A stretch of 64,000 nucleotides of DNA, taken from positions 620,001 to 684,000 of the forward strand of contig NW_026515544.1 in assembly GCF_014898815.1 (NCBI RefSeq), given 5' to 3'. Origin of the DNA: Panonychus citri (lineage: Eukaryota > Arthropoda > Arachnida > Trombidiformes > Tetranychidae). Made by a program: the position numbers and the translations under genes. Shown piece after piece: positions 48,205-60,268 of the stretch (its first letter is position 1; each line of letters begins with the position of its first letter). Under the pieces are notes generated by a model. It had not been told where the DNA came from. It saw only the letters and a list, made by a program, of their open reading frames with translations, and did not search any database.

Positions 48205-51200
48205 ATGGTGGAAGGATTTAGAGAAACTGGAATTGTTGAAAAATTATTACCCTCCTATGGATTTATCCAGTGCTGTGAAAGACAAGCTCGCCTCTTTTTT
48301 CATTATAGTCAATTTAAGGGTAACATTGATCATCTTAAACTTGGTGATCCTGTTGAATTTGAGATGACCTATGATCGTCGGACTGGTAAACCAATTGCCT
48401 CGGTGGTTGTTAAAATATGCTCTGAAGCTTTTCTTGGTGAAGAATTGAGCAGTGAGAGAGTGAGTGGTTTTGTTACCACCGAATTAGGTGAAGGAAGAGA
48501 AGGCCGAGTTGCTTATGAACATAGAGGTGAATGTTTCTTTCTTCCATTTACCATAAAAGATTTAGAAGATACTACACAAATTGTTAAACAAAATGATCGA
48601 GTCACTTTCCTGATTACTCCCGATAAAAGTGGTAACCTTCGTGCCCGAAGAATTGCCTTAGAGACACCAACCCCGGAACGTTACCAAGGTGTTGTATGTA
48701 CTTTGAAAGATTCTTTTGGTTTCATCGAGAGAGCTGATGTGGTCAAGGAGATATTTTTCCACTCATCTGAATGTAAAGACTTTAAGAGTTTAACTCTTGG
48801 TGATGATGTTGAATTTAGGGTTCAGACACGTAATAATAAAGAGGTTGCCGTAAGAGTAGACAAACTTCCTTCTGGAGCTGTTGTATTTGAAGACATTTCC
48901 CCTGAAACAATCACTGGTCGAATTATCAAATTAATCGAACGTCACAGTAATCATTCCTCTAGCCGTCAACATTTCACAAGCAATAGCCTCCAATCGGGAT
49001 CCGCATCTAGTGAACCTTTCCCCGGTAAAATAGTCTATATGGATGGCAATACTGAAAAAGAGATCTCATTTGGTGACAAAGATGTACGAGGTTATTACAC
49101 TTTACAAGTTGGGGACACAATACAGTTTAATGTAGTCACTGATCGACGTGACAAACTAGAGCATGCAACTAATATTGAAATTCTTGAAGAGACATTCGAA
49201 AATTCTGAAGAAGCCAGAGAGCAAGGCTACATTGCTGCTCTCAAAGAGTCATATGGTTTTATCAAATGTCTCAATCGAGAAGGAACTAGAATATTTTTCC
49301 GTTTCGCTGAACTATTGGATCCAACTACAATTCCTAAATTAAATGAGGAGGTTATATTTACCATTGCTCCGGATCACTCCATGCCTGGTCGTTTACAAGC
49401 AGTAAGGATTAAATTTCTACCCGATGGAACCATTTTCAAAAATCTTTATGCAAAACGTAGTTTTGGTAATGATAATGGTGAAGATGGTAAAATGTCTGCC
49501 AGTTATGGAGGTGGTAAATTGGAATCTCGCTTGAGAAACGATTACGGCAATGGCATGGATTCAATGGACGAAAGTAATGGTAACTGTGAATTTCCTCTAA
49601 TCGATTTGAATACAGATGAATCATCGACCACAGGTAAATCGTCTCTAAGTTCAAACGATTACCTGTCCAAAAGTGCCAAACCACGATTTGGGAGAACTCA
49701 AAATTCATGGTCTCACTTATTATCACAATTACCTATATCAATGACCTCCGATCCTTCAACTGACAATGATTATCATCATCATCCTCATGCAACCACATCC
49801 ACAACTAATACCAATGACAATTCCCAATTGATTGATATATTTTCCTCTGTTGATGAAACAAATTGTGCACCTCTAATCAAACCACTGGAACCAGCTTTAA
49901 TGAAAAACTCATCATTTACCCATGAAATTAATTGCAATGACAACGATCCAACTAAATATAATAAATTTGGAGACAATCAAAATGGATTAGAAAATAGTAC
50001 CAATGGTTTCAATGGCAAAAATGGGGTCAAAACTGTTCAAAGAGGATTTCCTAAAGATACCTTTGGCTTCATCGAGAATGAGAACCATAAAAATGAAGCT
50101 TACTACAGGTAAGATTGATATAAAAAACGATTATTTATTATTTTCACCTTAATTTCGTGTTACAATTTCAATATCACCACCAAAACAAGACATTCCCTGT
50201 TGATATATATTTTATATTTGGGAATACTTAATCTCTGTTTTATCAATTTTATTGTGATATTCATTAGTAGTACTACATTTATGAAGTGATTTCTTTGTGA
50301 TTATACTGTGGTACAAATTTTCATTATTTGTTTGTCTTTTCCTTTGGTATTGAAGAGTCAAAATGATGATAAATTTGCTAAGGAATATAATTCAATGATT
50401 GACTCTCATTGAATCTGTTACCTTTATCATCGACAATACTGTCCACTATCTTAATGAACTGTGCACCCAAAGTCCGATTAACAGAACTCTCGTTAAGATA
50501 ATTTGGATTTTGTTCAGCATATTCAGTAAATGCTTGTACAATTGCAGCTCTCATTTGACTGAAAAACTCAGTTGTTTGTCGCATTATTTCAGGTAAATTG
50601 TTGGAAACTTCACGAATAATTGTATTTATAATTGTCTCTCTTATGGCATCAACAGGATTTTGATACTGAGATGGCCCTTGATCCTCTGTTAGATCATTAT
50701 CATTTCAATTGGAACACTTTGTTGTTGAAAATTTTGTGGTGATGATTTAGATGATTGTTGTAAATTAGTAACTGCAATCAGTTTATCTTTGAGTCTTTGT
50801 AAAAATATCTCATCATCTTTATCGCTTCCAATCGATGATGACTTTGAACCAATCACTACACAAAGTAAAATTAAAAAACAAACAGACTCACAATGTTTAG
50901 TTAACATGATCAGTCAAGATTGGACTCAGTTAATCAAAAGCCAATAATTAATCTAATCCAGTCTTTTATACTTACATTGGGTGCCATTCAAATGAATCCA
51001 TTACCACGAGTTACCATGACAATAAGAGGGATATGATCTAATAAACCTGTAATTAGTCAATGAAATACGTTAACTAGAGTCAATTTGAAAGGGTGATTGT
51101 TTGAAAGGCATAACTGTATCTCTAATTGATCCCATATCCTAATTATCATCATGATTGTCAAACCTTTGTAAACAAAAAACCCGTATGACTTTTTGGTACT

Positions 51201-51490
51201 TACCTTTTTCTTTTCTCTCTTTTCTCTTCTCTCATTTATCCCTCCCGATATATTTTCACAATTTCACTTTCACATCATCTTTAAACCATTGTAGTGATGC
51301 TACTATTAATACCCCTCGGCCTGAGAGACTTATAACTCGATTAAAGTCAATGGCTGTCGATGAAAATGTCGGACCAAAAATGGTTTTGGTTCGTCAACCT
51401 AAAGGTCCCGATGGATCCAAGGGATTTAGTGTTTCTCGTCAAGGAGGATCTTCATCTACTACTTACAATAATAATAATGATAAACAATAA
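48205..51490 (+). CDS. CSDE1: Cold-shock-domain RNA-binding protein CSDE1/UNR, shortened form
   Basis: An RNA-binding protein of the UNR family that acts in translation control and mRNA turnover. One 1.9-kb exon (48205-50108) and one short exon (51295-51490) join in phase to 699 residues. In order: canonical cold-shock domain 1 (LPSYGFIQC, LFFHYSQ), non-canonical domain 2, domain 3 (KDSFGFIERAD, IFFHSSE), non-canonical domain 4, and domain 5 (KESYGFIKC, IFFRFAE). A long Asn/Ser/His-rich low-complexity region follows, then only the first strands of a last domain (KDTFGFIENEN) and the SUZ-C-like tail (PRPERLITRLKSM, LVRQPKGPDGSKGF). Vertebrate UNR (about 798 aa) has nine domains; domains 6-8 and most of 9 are missing here. 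The 1.19-kb intron sits exactly where the last domain breaks off and hosts an antisense gene. Confidence 0.93.
50378..50907 (-). CDS. Small secreted helical protein nested in CSDE1 intron
   Basis: Not recognised. It lies antisense inside the single CSDE1 intron. The ATG at 50907 opens a frame with a clear signal peptide (CESVCFLILLCVVIGSKSS), then acidic and Gln/Ser-rich sequence. That frame stops at 50689. A second frame, one phase off and overlapping it, continues DQGPSQYQNPVDAIRE, then amphipathic helices (MRQTTEFFSQMRAAIVQAF) and an NESSVNR sequon, and stops at 50378. A short intron (for instance about 32 or 89 bases with an acceptor near 50673-50679) would join them in phase; a frameshift is the alternative. 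The mature protein would be about 150 residues without conserved cysteines. A TATA box 57 bp above the ATG supports a separate transcription unit. Function unknown. Confidence 0.55.
50964..50970 (-). promoter_or_regulatory. TATA box of the nested secreted-protein gene
   Basis: TATAAAA on the minus strand, embedded in GTATAAAAGACTGG, lies 57 bp upstream of the ATG at 50907. The spacing suits a start site near 50935 and a short leader. Assigned by motif and position. Confidence 0.5.
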
Positions 51491-52350
51491 TAATAATAAC
51501 AAATCAAATTGTAACAAATTGTAACTAAAAAAAACAACAAAAGACAAAAGAAAAAACAAAAAAAAACACCAACCACAACAATTAAGTAAACAATTAAACG
51601 ATTGAAACCTGAAAATTATAATGTGATGACCAAAAACAAGAAACCTAAATGACGTAAAAATAGTTGCTAAGCAACGAACAGAACAACCAAAACAAACTCT
51701 CTGATAGTCTCTTTCTTTCTTTCTTTCTTCTATTTATCATCATCTTCTCATCCTGCCTTTTCTTCAATTCTTTTTCTTCGCTGTCTACTATTTTTACCTC
51801 GATTCCTTCTCTCTGTCTATTTATGTCACTGTGAATATTCATTCAATCTTCTCGTTCCTTTCATGTTGTTTCTTTTTCTTAGATTTTCACCTTTATCTTC
51901 ATCATCATTCTGATCTTCCCATTTGGTATTTGTTTTTTCTTCTGTTTTTCTTTACCTGTTCTCGGATAAATATTATCTCCATCTTCAGCCAATCCTCTCT
52001 TTCTTTTATTTTCTGTCATTTTCTCTCTCACTCACTCAATCTCTAACTCTCTTCTTAATCTTCTTATCCAAATTTTAATCTTTCGATTGATCATAATCAT
52101 GATAATTGATCTTTTTGTTATTCTATCTTAAACATCATCATCATCATCATCATCATCTTTACCTTCATCGAATCACGAATCAAGATCCAGTCTCAAACAA
52201 ACATACAACTATTATCGTCATCAATCTTACCTCAATATTTATCTTCTGTTATGATTGTTACTCTACCTCTGTGACATCAGTGTGTTTGTTATCATCATCA
52301 TCAGTCGATAAAAGGATAATACAAAATATAAAATAGATTCTTTATCAAGT
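51491..52350. other. CSDE1 3' end / UNC119 leader region
   Basis: A pyrimidine-rich, low-complexity stretch with a TTTC run near 51712-51730 and a nine-unit CAT run at 52133-52157. It carries the 3' untranslated sequence of CSDE1 and the probable 5' untranslated region of UNC119. Part of it (about 51959-52205) recurs at 58952-59140. Confidence 0.6.
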
Positions 52351-54397
52351 ATGAGTTCTATCATGAAATCCTCGAGCTTTGGAATAAATCCTAAAAAGAA
52401 ACTCTCTACCTTTGGTCGAAGGTTAAAACAAGAAATAACCACTTCAGGTTCATCAACTGATCCCGATGTTGTTGCAATTAACAACAACTATGAACAAGAA
52501 TTAATGATGAAAGAAACAGTTTCACCAGATGATGTGATTAAATTGGACAAGATAACCGAAGGTAAGTCTCTCTCTCTCTCAGCTCGATTATCAACATATC
52601 ATACTAATCATCTTCCTCTACCTCATCATCATCTCCATTAGGTTACCTGTGTCCTCTTGAAGCCAATACGTACGACATTGATTTCACCCGATTTAAAATT
52701 CGTGACATGGAATCAGGAAAAATATTATTCGAAATATCAAAACCATCCGATTTGGTCGATGAAAGTTCACCCGAAGACTCAGATGAATCAAATGATGGTA
52801 GATTTGTCCGTTATCAGTTCAACTCTCAATTTCTTAAACTCAAAACCGTTGGAGCTACGTAAGTATAATAATAATATTGAACATTTCCCTCATCATCCAC
52901 CCCCAATATCCATTTGAATAACATAAGATTTTCCCTATCATGTTAAACTCCCATTTACCTGAGTTACCTTGACCTCGTCTCCCTGGTTACATGATGAAAA
53001 CATTGCTGATTCTCAATTGAAAACATTCAACCTTGATTAGTTTACATAGGTAACAGTTTTCAATCTCTAAATTAGGTTAATCTTTTATTTAGCATTTAAT
53101 ATGTTTAATTGTTATTTTTTACCTTGAAAAACTGGAAGAATCGAGTTAAATTCAATATGATTAGTCAACAATTAAAACTCAACTCAATTAATCATTATTA
53201 ATAATAATACTTTGAATCAATAGCTGTTATTGTAAATCGATACATGAAACTTATATCATTAGGATGTTTCTTTTAATGTTTATTATCTAGTTCGATGTTA
53301 ATTGTTAATTGTATTGATTTCATCTTATTATTATCATTTTCTTTCACCATTAGCTGTTAATCTTTGACAGAATTAAAAATCAATCGTCTCAAACAATTTA
53401 GATATTATATCATATGATATAAGTTGTGATGATTAATTTTCTGTGTCAAGTTAATTAATTGTTATTAATCAATAATCAGTGTTTCTTGATTGTTCAATTG
53501 ATTTTCTTAACTATGAATATAATATAAATGATTATCGGATATAAAAGTTATATCAAATGTAAAGATTTAATTTGTACCATTGATATTGATTAACTTTCTC
53601 AAGGTCAAGGAATGTAAATGTATTACAATTAGAGACAAATATTAATTATCTTGCAATAGATTATTACAATCAATTGATTCTCAAGGTTTTGATTGTTTTT
53701 TTTTACTAACCAATAATCACCTAACTAAATCTGAACACACAATCAAAGCATATTAATGATGATCAATATTTTGAAGCTCAATCAACCCTCTATTATTATC
53801 ACAATTAATTAACCTTAATTACTGATAGTTTTATCACTGATTGTATAATCCACGAAATAGGTTACATAGATTTCCACTAATCAATACATATGTATTTACA
53901 ATTAATGTCAATATAAATACATAATTAACCCGAAATAATGTTTACACTTTGAATAGAATTAACCTTTTAACTCAATTGTAATTAATTGTTTCTCTTGATT
54001 GTTAACAGAGTTGAATTCACTGTTGGTGATAAACCAGTCAACAATTTTCGTATGATCGAGAAACATTTTTTTCGAGACATTTCATTGAAAACTTTCGACT
54101 TCGAGTTTGGTTTCTGTATACCAAATAGTAAGAACTCCTGTGAACATATATACGAATTTCCGACCTTACCTGTTGATCTTTGTAAGTATTCATATTTCTT
54201 TGTAATTAGTTAATAAAGTTGGTAATTTTCTCCTTCTTAAATTAATTAACTAATTTTCTCTTCTTTCTCAATTATCTTTAGGTGAAGAAATGATCAGGAA
54301 TCCATATGAAACTCGATCTGATAGTTTCTACTTTGTCGATAATAAGTTAATCATGCACAATAAAGCTGATTATGCTTATACCGAAACGACTGATTGA
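52351..54397 (+). CDS. UNC119: UNC119 lipid-binding trafficking chaperone
   Basis: Binds N-myristoylated cargo (for example G-protein alpha subunits and ciliary proteins) and is released by ARL-type GTPases. Four exons (52351-52561, 52642-52858, 54009-54181, 54282-54397) join in phase to 238 residues. The N-terminal ~65 residues are variable and Ser-rich. The PDE-delta-like beta-sandwich core follows: YLCPLEANTYDIDFTRFKIR, GRFVRYQFNSQFLKLKTVGA, TVEFTVGDKPVNNFRMIEKH, FDFEFGFCIPNSKNSCEHIY and MIRNPYETRSDSFYFVDNKL. These match animal UNC119 nearly residue for residue. Intron 2 is 1150 bp. The last exon and much of the flanking DNA are repeated at 59362-60220. Confidence 0.97.
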
Positions 54398-55386
54398 GGA
54401 ATTAACAATCATTCAATCACAATTTAAAAGATTATCCATCGAGGAGCGATTTTGAAAACAATTCAACACAATCAATTGGGTCTTGAATTAATCACTAATC
54501 ATTAACCAGTCATCCAAAAATATTAGATCATCAAATTAAACGAAACGCTTGTAAATGTCAATCAATTGTTTTGATTGTGTTTTTTATATATCAAATTATA
54601 TATAAAACAAAGTGATTTAATACCGATCAAAACTGAATAGACAATTTTAATTGTAATTCTGGTTAATTGATTAACAATAATCACAAGGTTGTAAGAAAAA
54701 CCAAAACCAAAACCAAAATCAATTATCTTGATTATTAGAAAGTGAGATGATAATCATATTTTGTAACATGTTAATTAATTAACAACTTAAATCAAATGTA
54801 ATAGTAATGAAAACATGCTCAATGTAATCAGAATTTGATTGTATTAATATTTACAATTACCTCTGATTATCAGTCATATTGTTCATCAAATTGTTCCCAG
54901 TGGATTAATTAAAATCACAAATAGATTAACATTTATTAACCCACTGATTCAGTTTATTGTTGCATGTTTTAAATGTCCACTGGCTGGACAATTAAATTTA
55001 ATTCATTCCATTGTTATGTTTTTACTGCAAATGAGTAGCATGATGGTTGAGGCATTTTCTAGAAAGTTAAATTCATACAATTGTTCAGAATTAATTCTAC
55101 AAATTTTCATTTAGAATCGATTACCATTGCTTTTGATTTTATCAACGAGTAATCATCTTAATCAATAATGAGGCGACCAATCATTCAAACGATTAGATTA
55201 GTTGATGAACAAATTGAATGAAAATTCGATAGTTGAATTTACCGCTAAACAAAAAGTTCGCTTCGTTGTTCCATCAACAGGTGGAGCTTTCAAAAGAACG
55301 TGTATTCGGAATTTTGTGAATTGATAAAATCTATTTAAAGTCAGAAAATCTTTAAATTGTTTCTTTTGTCTATTTCGTCAATTAAC
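54398..55386. other. UNC119 3' flank and cyclophilin A upstream region
   Basis: Non-coding. The left part (to 55067) is duplicated downstream; the core to about 54690 appears identical in both copies. A short (CCAAAA)n tract lies at 54700-54720. The cyclophilin promoter should lie in the last 300 bases. Confidence 0.55.
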
Positions 55387-56148
55387 ATGGCCAATCCAAA
55401 AGTTTTCTTCGATGTTGATGCCGATGGTGAAAATCTCGGAAGAATTGTCATGGAGGTAAGTGTTACTCTAATTGTAATCTTTTTGTCTTCCTTTTTCTAC
55501 TCTTTTCTATGTACGGGTCATTATGCTGATGGCTCTGAGGAATGTTCCAGAGATGGAATTTAAAACAACTTTTTCTCTTCTTTGTTCCCCTTTCTTTTCT
55601 CTTTCTTTTCTCTTTCCTCTTTCTCTCTTTTCTTTTTCTCTCTCACTCGGTTCTTTATTTTTTATATACTTGCTAACATGTTTATTTCTTTTTGTGTTGA
55701 ATCTTGTCCTTCTTTTCGTTAGTTACGACCTGATGTTGTACCAAAGACAGCCGAGAATTTCCGAGCTTTATGCACCGGAGAAAAGGGTTTCGGTTACAAG
55801 GGATCGTCCTTCCATCGAGTTATTCCTAACTTCATGATTCAAGGAGGTGATTTTACCAATCACAATGGAACTGGTGGTAAATCAATCTATGGTGAGAAAT
55901 TCGCTGACGAAAATTTCCAACTTAAGCACACTGGCCCAGGTATTCTTTCCATGGCTAATGCAGGTCCTGGAACTAATGGATCACAATTTTTCCTCACCAC
56001 TGTTAAAACCACTTGGCTAGATGGTAAGCACGTAGTCTTTGGCAGTGTTGTCGATGGCATGGACGTTGTCAAAAAGCTCGAAGGCTTTGGAACCCAATCT
56101 GGCAAACCCAAGAAGAAGCTCACTATCACCAATAGCGGTCAACTTTAA
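55387..56148 (+). CDS. PPIA: Cyclophilin A (peptidyl-prolyl cis-trans isomerase)
   Basis: A cytosolic proline isomerase that assists protein folding. Two exons (55387-55455, 55723-56148) join in phase to 164 residues, the standard cyclophilin A length. The start is the ATG of MANPKVFFDV, ahead of the conserved N-terminal strand. Active-site elements are intact: FHRVIPNFMIQGGDFT, NGSQFFLTT and the cyclosporin-binding Trp in WLDGKHVVFG. There is no targeting sequence and no extra domain. The 267-bp intron is strongly pyrimidine-rich. Confidence 0.97.
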
Positions 56149-56869
56149 GCCCTAACAATTGCAGTAGTGATTAGAATATAGATCCACACACACACTAATC
56201 AAACCATCACCAAACCGAACGCAAAACCATAATCAATATTACCCCGTAATTAAAGAAACTCCCAAAACTCTTAATCTCATGTTTGAGATTAAATCCCCAG
56301 ATAGAAACCCAATAGATTGAATTACAAACTTTGTTCAGGATCTTTTTTTTAATATCTTTTCACTTTGTCTCTCTTCCCAACCAAACACAAAATAAATAAA
56401 CTTTTCAAAACCAAGAAAATGATAAAATCTCCAACTCATCTAATTAAACAAAACCTTAGATGAGTTTTCTTCATTCTAATCACCCCCACCAGAATCATTC
56501 TCTCAGAACAATCAATTAGTATTCTAAACATGATAATCTACTAGAGATTACGAGCAAGTATGCAAGCAATTGAAGATTAATTAATAGACACAATTAAAAG
56601 AATTGCAAAAATCACCAAACCGAATCATGAGTTATCTTTGATTCTCCCGCCGACAACTGATTCCACTCCTTTCAATTTATTTCCATTAATTTGTAATATT
56701 TTTGAAAAGGAAAACCAACTGATGATAATCAAGAGATTAACTAATTGTTTTAATCTTTTATGTGTAGTTAACGTCGTTAGTTGACAAGTGATTAAGTCTA
56801 AACGTTAATTTGTCTTAACCATTTCAAGGAACTGTAAATATAAACACAATTTTTTAATTCTACGTCAAA
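56149..56869. other. Intergenic spacer, cyclophilin A / ataxin-3
   Basis: The 3' untranslated region of cyclophilin (AATAAATAAA near 56390) followed by the ataxin-3 upstream region. No coding exon. Confidence 0.55.
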
Positions 56870-58228
56870 ATGGATTTGATTTTCCATGAAAAGGTAAATT
56901 CTATTCTTTCTTTACTTTGTGACTCTTTCTTTTTTCTTGTTGTTTCTCTCTTTGGTTACTCTTATTTTTTTTTTCTTTTGTCCGATTGGTTTGGGTTGAT
57001 TCCATCAGTTTAAATTTACTAATGATTCTGTTTTATTGTTTCTCCTTTTACAGCAAGAAGGTCAATTGTGTGCTAAGCATTGTCTCAATGCTTTACTTCA
57101 AGGACCTTATTTTACTGAATTTGATCTGGCCTCCATTGCGAAGATCATTGATGATGAAGAGCGACTGAAAATGGCAGAGGGTGGTGAGAACAGACAAGAA
57201 TATCGAGAATTCATTGAGGTAATTAGAGAATAATTCAATTAATATTTTCTTTGTGTCGCTATTTACCAATTGGAGACTGGATTGGGTTTTTTGATACTCG
57301 TTCTGCCAGCTGACATGCCTTTCTCTTCGTGTACACTTTTGACTTTGGTCTAAAATTCAACCTTCTATGTTTAAATTGTTCAGATTAAGTTGAATCAACT
57401 GTATCTGTCAAACTTTGTAGATGTGGTTGATCTCCATCAGCTATTAATACCACACCTAATGGTTAATGGTAATTGAGACTAGAATATCAATTTACATTGT
57501 TTACTGAAACCGATCTTTGACTTTCTCTCTCTCTCTCTTTTCTGTCTCTTGTCATTCTTAAATTTTTTCGATTTTCTATCCTACCTTAGGGTCCTTCATT
57601 CAATATGGATGATAGCGGTTATTTTTCTATCCAGGTTCTAGCAAATGCTCTCAAAGTTTGGAATCTTGAATTGGTGCCCTTCAAAAGTCAAAACACTATC
57701 GCTGAAATCGCTCGTAGAGATCCTATGTAAGTAGACATTTCCATCTTAATATTTAATTAAAATGATTTTAACCTAACTTTTTTAATTAACTGGTAAAGGT
57801 CACAAAAAAGCTACATTTGCAATTACAAAGACCACTGGTTAACTATCAGAAAAATTGGACAACAATGGTTCAATCTAAATTCAATGTTGAGTGGACCTGA
57901 ACTTATTTCCGACACTTATTTGGCCCTTTTCTTGGCGCAACTACAGGAAGAAGGCTATTCTATTTTTATTGTTAACGGAGATTTACCTTCGTGTAAATCC
58001 GACCAAGTATTATCGACTGTGAGAGTTGAACAAGCCGAGAAACCACATACCATTGCTGAATATGCCGATCGAAGTTCAACCGAAGCAATTAAAGGAGATT
58101 CTTGCAGTGGGGGTGAAGATGATGAAAGTTGTCTTCAAAGAGCGATCGCTGCCTCGTTAGAAAGTGAATTGGAAGATGAACAAAAACAACTTCAAGCAGC
58201 GATTGCGATGAGTTTGGAGTCGAAATAA
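56870..58228 (+). CDS. ATXN3: Ataxin-3-like Josephin deubiquitinase
   Basis: A cysteine protease that trims ubiquitin chains. Four exons (56870-56893, 57054-57218, 57590-57726, 57799-58228) join in phase to 251 residues. The first coding exon encodes only eight residues (MDLIFHEK). The Josephin catalytic triad is complete: Cys14 in QEGQLCAKHCLNALLQG, His121 in KDHWLTIR and Asn136 in WFNLNS. The family block SGPELISDTYLALFLAQLQ follows. Two ubiquitin-interacting motifs end the protein, ESCLQRAIAASLESE and KQLQAAIAMSLESK. The polyglutamine tract of the human protein is absent, and the protein stops right after the second motif. Confidence 0.96.
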
Positions 58229-58831
58229 ATCCAACAGAAAATGATAATCACACGGAAGCATCTCTAATATTTACTATCCCTTTTTCATCAAATCAAATTT
58301 CTCAGTGAAAATCAATTACACTTCGAACGAGTTTATAAACTACTGTTACTTTTTTAATTTCTTTTTCTCATGTTGCATCAAATCTTTTTCTTAATTCGCA
58401 CCAAGATTAACCATTTACTCTAAAATTTAAAGTCATCGAAAAATTTTGCATCCAATTGATTCACTTTTTTCGGAAAATTTTCTAAATTGATTGATTAGTT
58501 CGCGAAGAGGATCATGAATAAAATCAATCGATCCAAATACTTGGATTCTAATAATGCCGAAATCATTTTCTTTAAATTAACTAATTTATTTATTTTGCTT
58601 TATATTTGAAAGAAACTAATAGTATTTACAGTTGATTTAATATCATTAAAAAAACATAATTAGAACTCTAATGAGTTGATGTTCATCTTGAAGGAAAAGT
58701 ACAATTGAAAATTGATTTTTTAGTTCGTCGTTAATATTGTTGATTGTAAAGAGACACTTCCGGGTGACTGATCGGGATAATCAAGGTTCAACGTTTTGGG
58801 AACAATTAATTCTGTGAATAGAAAAATAAAA
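58229..58831. other. Ataxin-3 3' flank
   Basis: AT-rich non-coding sequence between the ataxin-3 stop and the duplicated block. No element recognised. Confidence 0.5.
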
Positions 58832-60220
58832 AAAGTGGTAACCTTCGTGCCCGAAGAATTGCCTTAGAGACACCAACCCTGGAACGTTACCAAGGTGTTT
58901 TATGTACTTTGAAAGATTCTTTTGGTTTTCACTCAGCATCAGTTCTCGAATAAATTTATCTCCATCTTCAGCCGATCCTCTTTTTCTTTGATTTTCTGTC
59001 ATTTCTCTTCTTAATCTTCTTATCCAAATTTTAATCTTTCGATTGATCATAATCATGATAATTGATCTTTTTGATATTCTATCTTAAACATCATCTTCAT
59101 CGAATCACGGATCAAGATCAATCTCAAACAATCACAAACAGTGCAAACTTACAAAGAGTAAGGAGCGATATAATTAGTTAACAATTAAACTCAACTGAAT
59201 TGATCATTAATAATACTTTGAATCAATAGCTGTTATTGTAAATCGATACATGAAACTTATATCATTAGGATGTTTCTTTTACTGTTTATTATCTAGTTCG
59301 ATATTAATTGTTAATTGTATTGATTTGATCTTATTGAATCGTTATAATTCCGAGTAATCACTCAATAAAATTGGTAATTTTCTCCTTCTTAGATTGATTA
59401 ACTAATTTTCTCTTTTCTTTCTCAATTATCTTTAGGTGAAGAAATGATCAGGAATCCATATGAAACTCGATCTGATAGTTTCTACTTTGTCGATAATAAG
59501 TTAATCATGCACAATAAAGCTGATTATGCTTATACCGAAACGACTGATTGAGGAATTAACAATCATTCAATCACAATTTAAAAGATTATCCATCGAGGAG
59601 CGATTTTGAAAACAATTCAACACAATCAATTGGGTCTTGAATTAATCACTAATCATTAACCAGTCATCCAAAAATATTAGATCATCAAATTAAACGAAAC
59701 GCTTGTAAATGTCAATCAATTGTTTTGATTGTGTTTTTTATATATCAAATTATATATAAAACAAAGTGATTTAATACCGATCAAAACTGAATAGACAATT
59801 TTAATTGTAATTCTGGTTAATTGATTAACAATAATCACAAGGTTGTAAAACCAAAACCAAAACCAAAACCAAAATCAATTATCTTGATTATTAGAAAGTG
59901 AGATGATAATCATATTTTGTAACATGTTAATTAATTAACAACTTAAATCAAATGTAATAGTAATGAAAACATGCTCAATGTAATCAGAATTTGATTGTAT
60001 TTACAATTACTTCTGATTATCAGTCATATTGTTCATCAAATTGTTCCCAGTGGATTAATTAAAATCACAAATAGATTAACATTTATTAACACCATCGATT
60101 AAATTTATTGTTCCATGTTTTAATTGTCCACTGGTTGGACAATTAAATTTAATTCATTCCATTGTTATGTTTATACTGCAAATGAGTAGCATGATGGTTG
60201 AGGCATTTTCTAGAAAGTAC
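58832..60220 (+). pseudogene. Decayed partial copy of the CSDE1-UNC119 interval
   Basis: Four segments match the upstream interval in the same order and orientation. 58832-58927 matches CSDE1 exon 1 at about 48627-48722 with two differences. 58952-59140 matches the UNC119 leader region at about 51959-52205. 59174-59337 matches UNC119 intron 2 at about 53160-53330. 59362-60220 matches 54210-55067, including the whole last UNC119 exon (59436-59551 versus 54282-54397) with no difference that I see. The material between them has been deleted. Nothing here can make UNC119, since exons 1-3 are missing, and the CSDE1 piece is only about 32 codons. This looks like a tandem duplication of at least 6 kb followed by internal loss. 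Confidence 0.85.
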
Positions 60221-60268
60221 TAATTCAAAAGTCAAATCATTAATTGGGATGAAATTCTGACTTGATTA

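Noticed and set aside
54700..54720. CCAAAA tandem units as a telomere-like repeat
   Set aside because: Only three or four units, present in both duplicated copies; not an arthropod telomere motif.
58781..59056. Minus-strand 91-codon frame across the duplicated block
   Set aside because: It is antisense to the copied CSDE1 fragment and leader sequence, so it has no origin as a gene and no homologue-like features.
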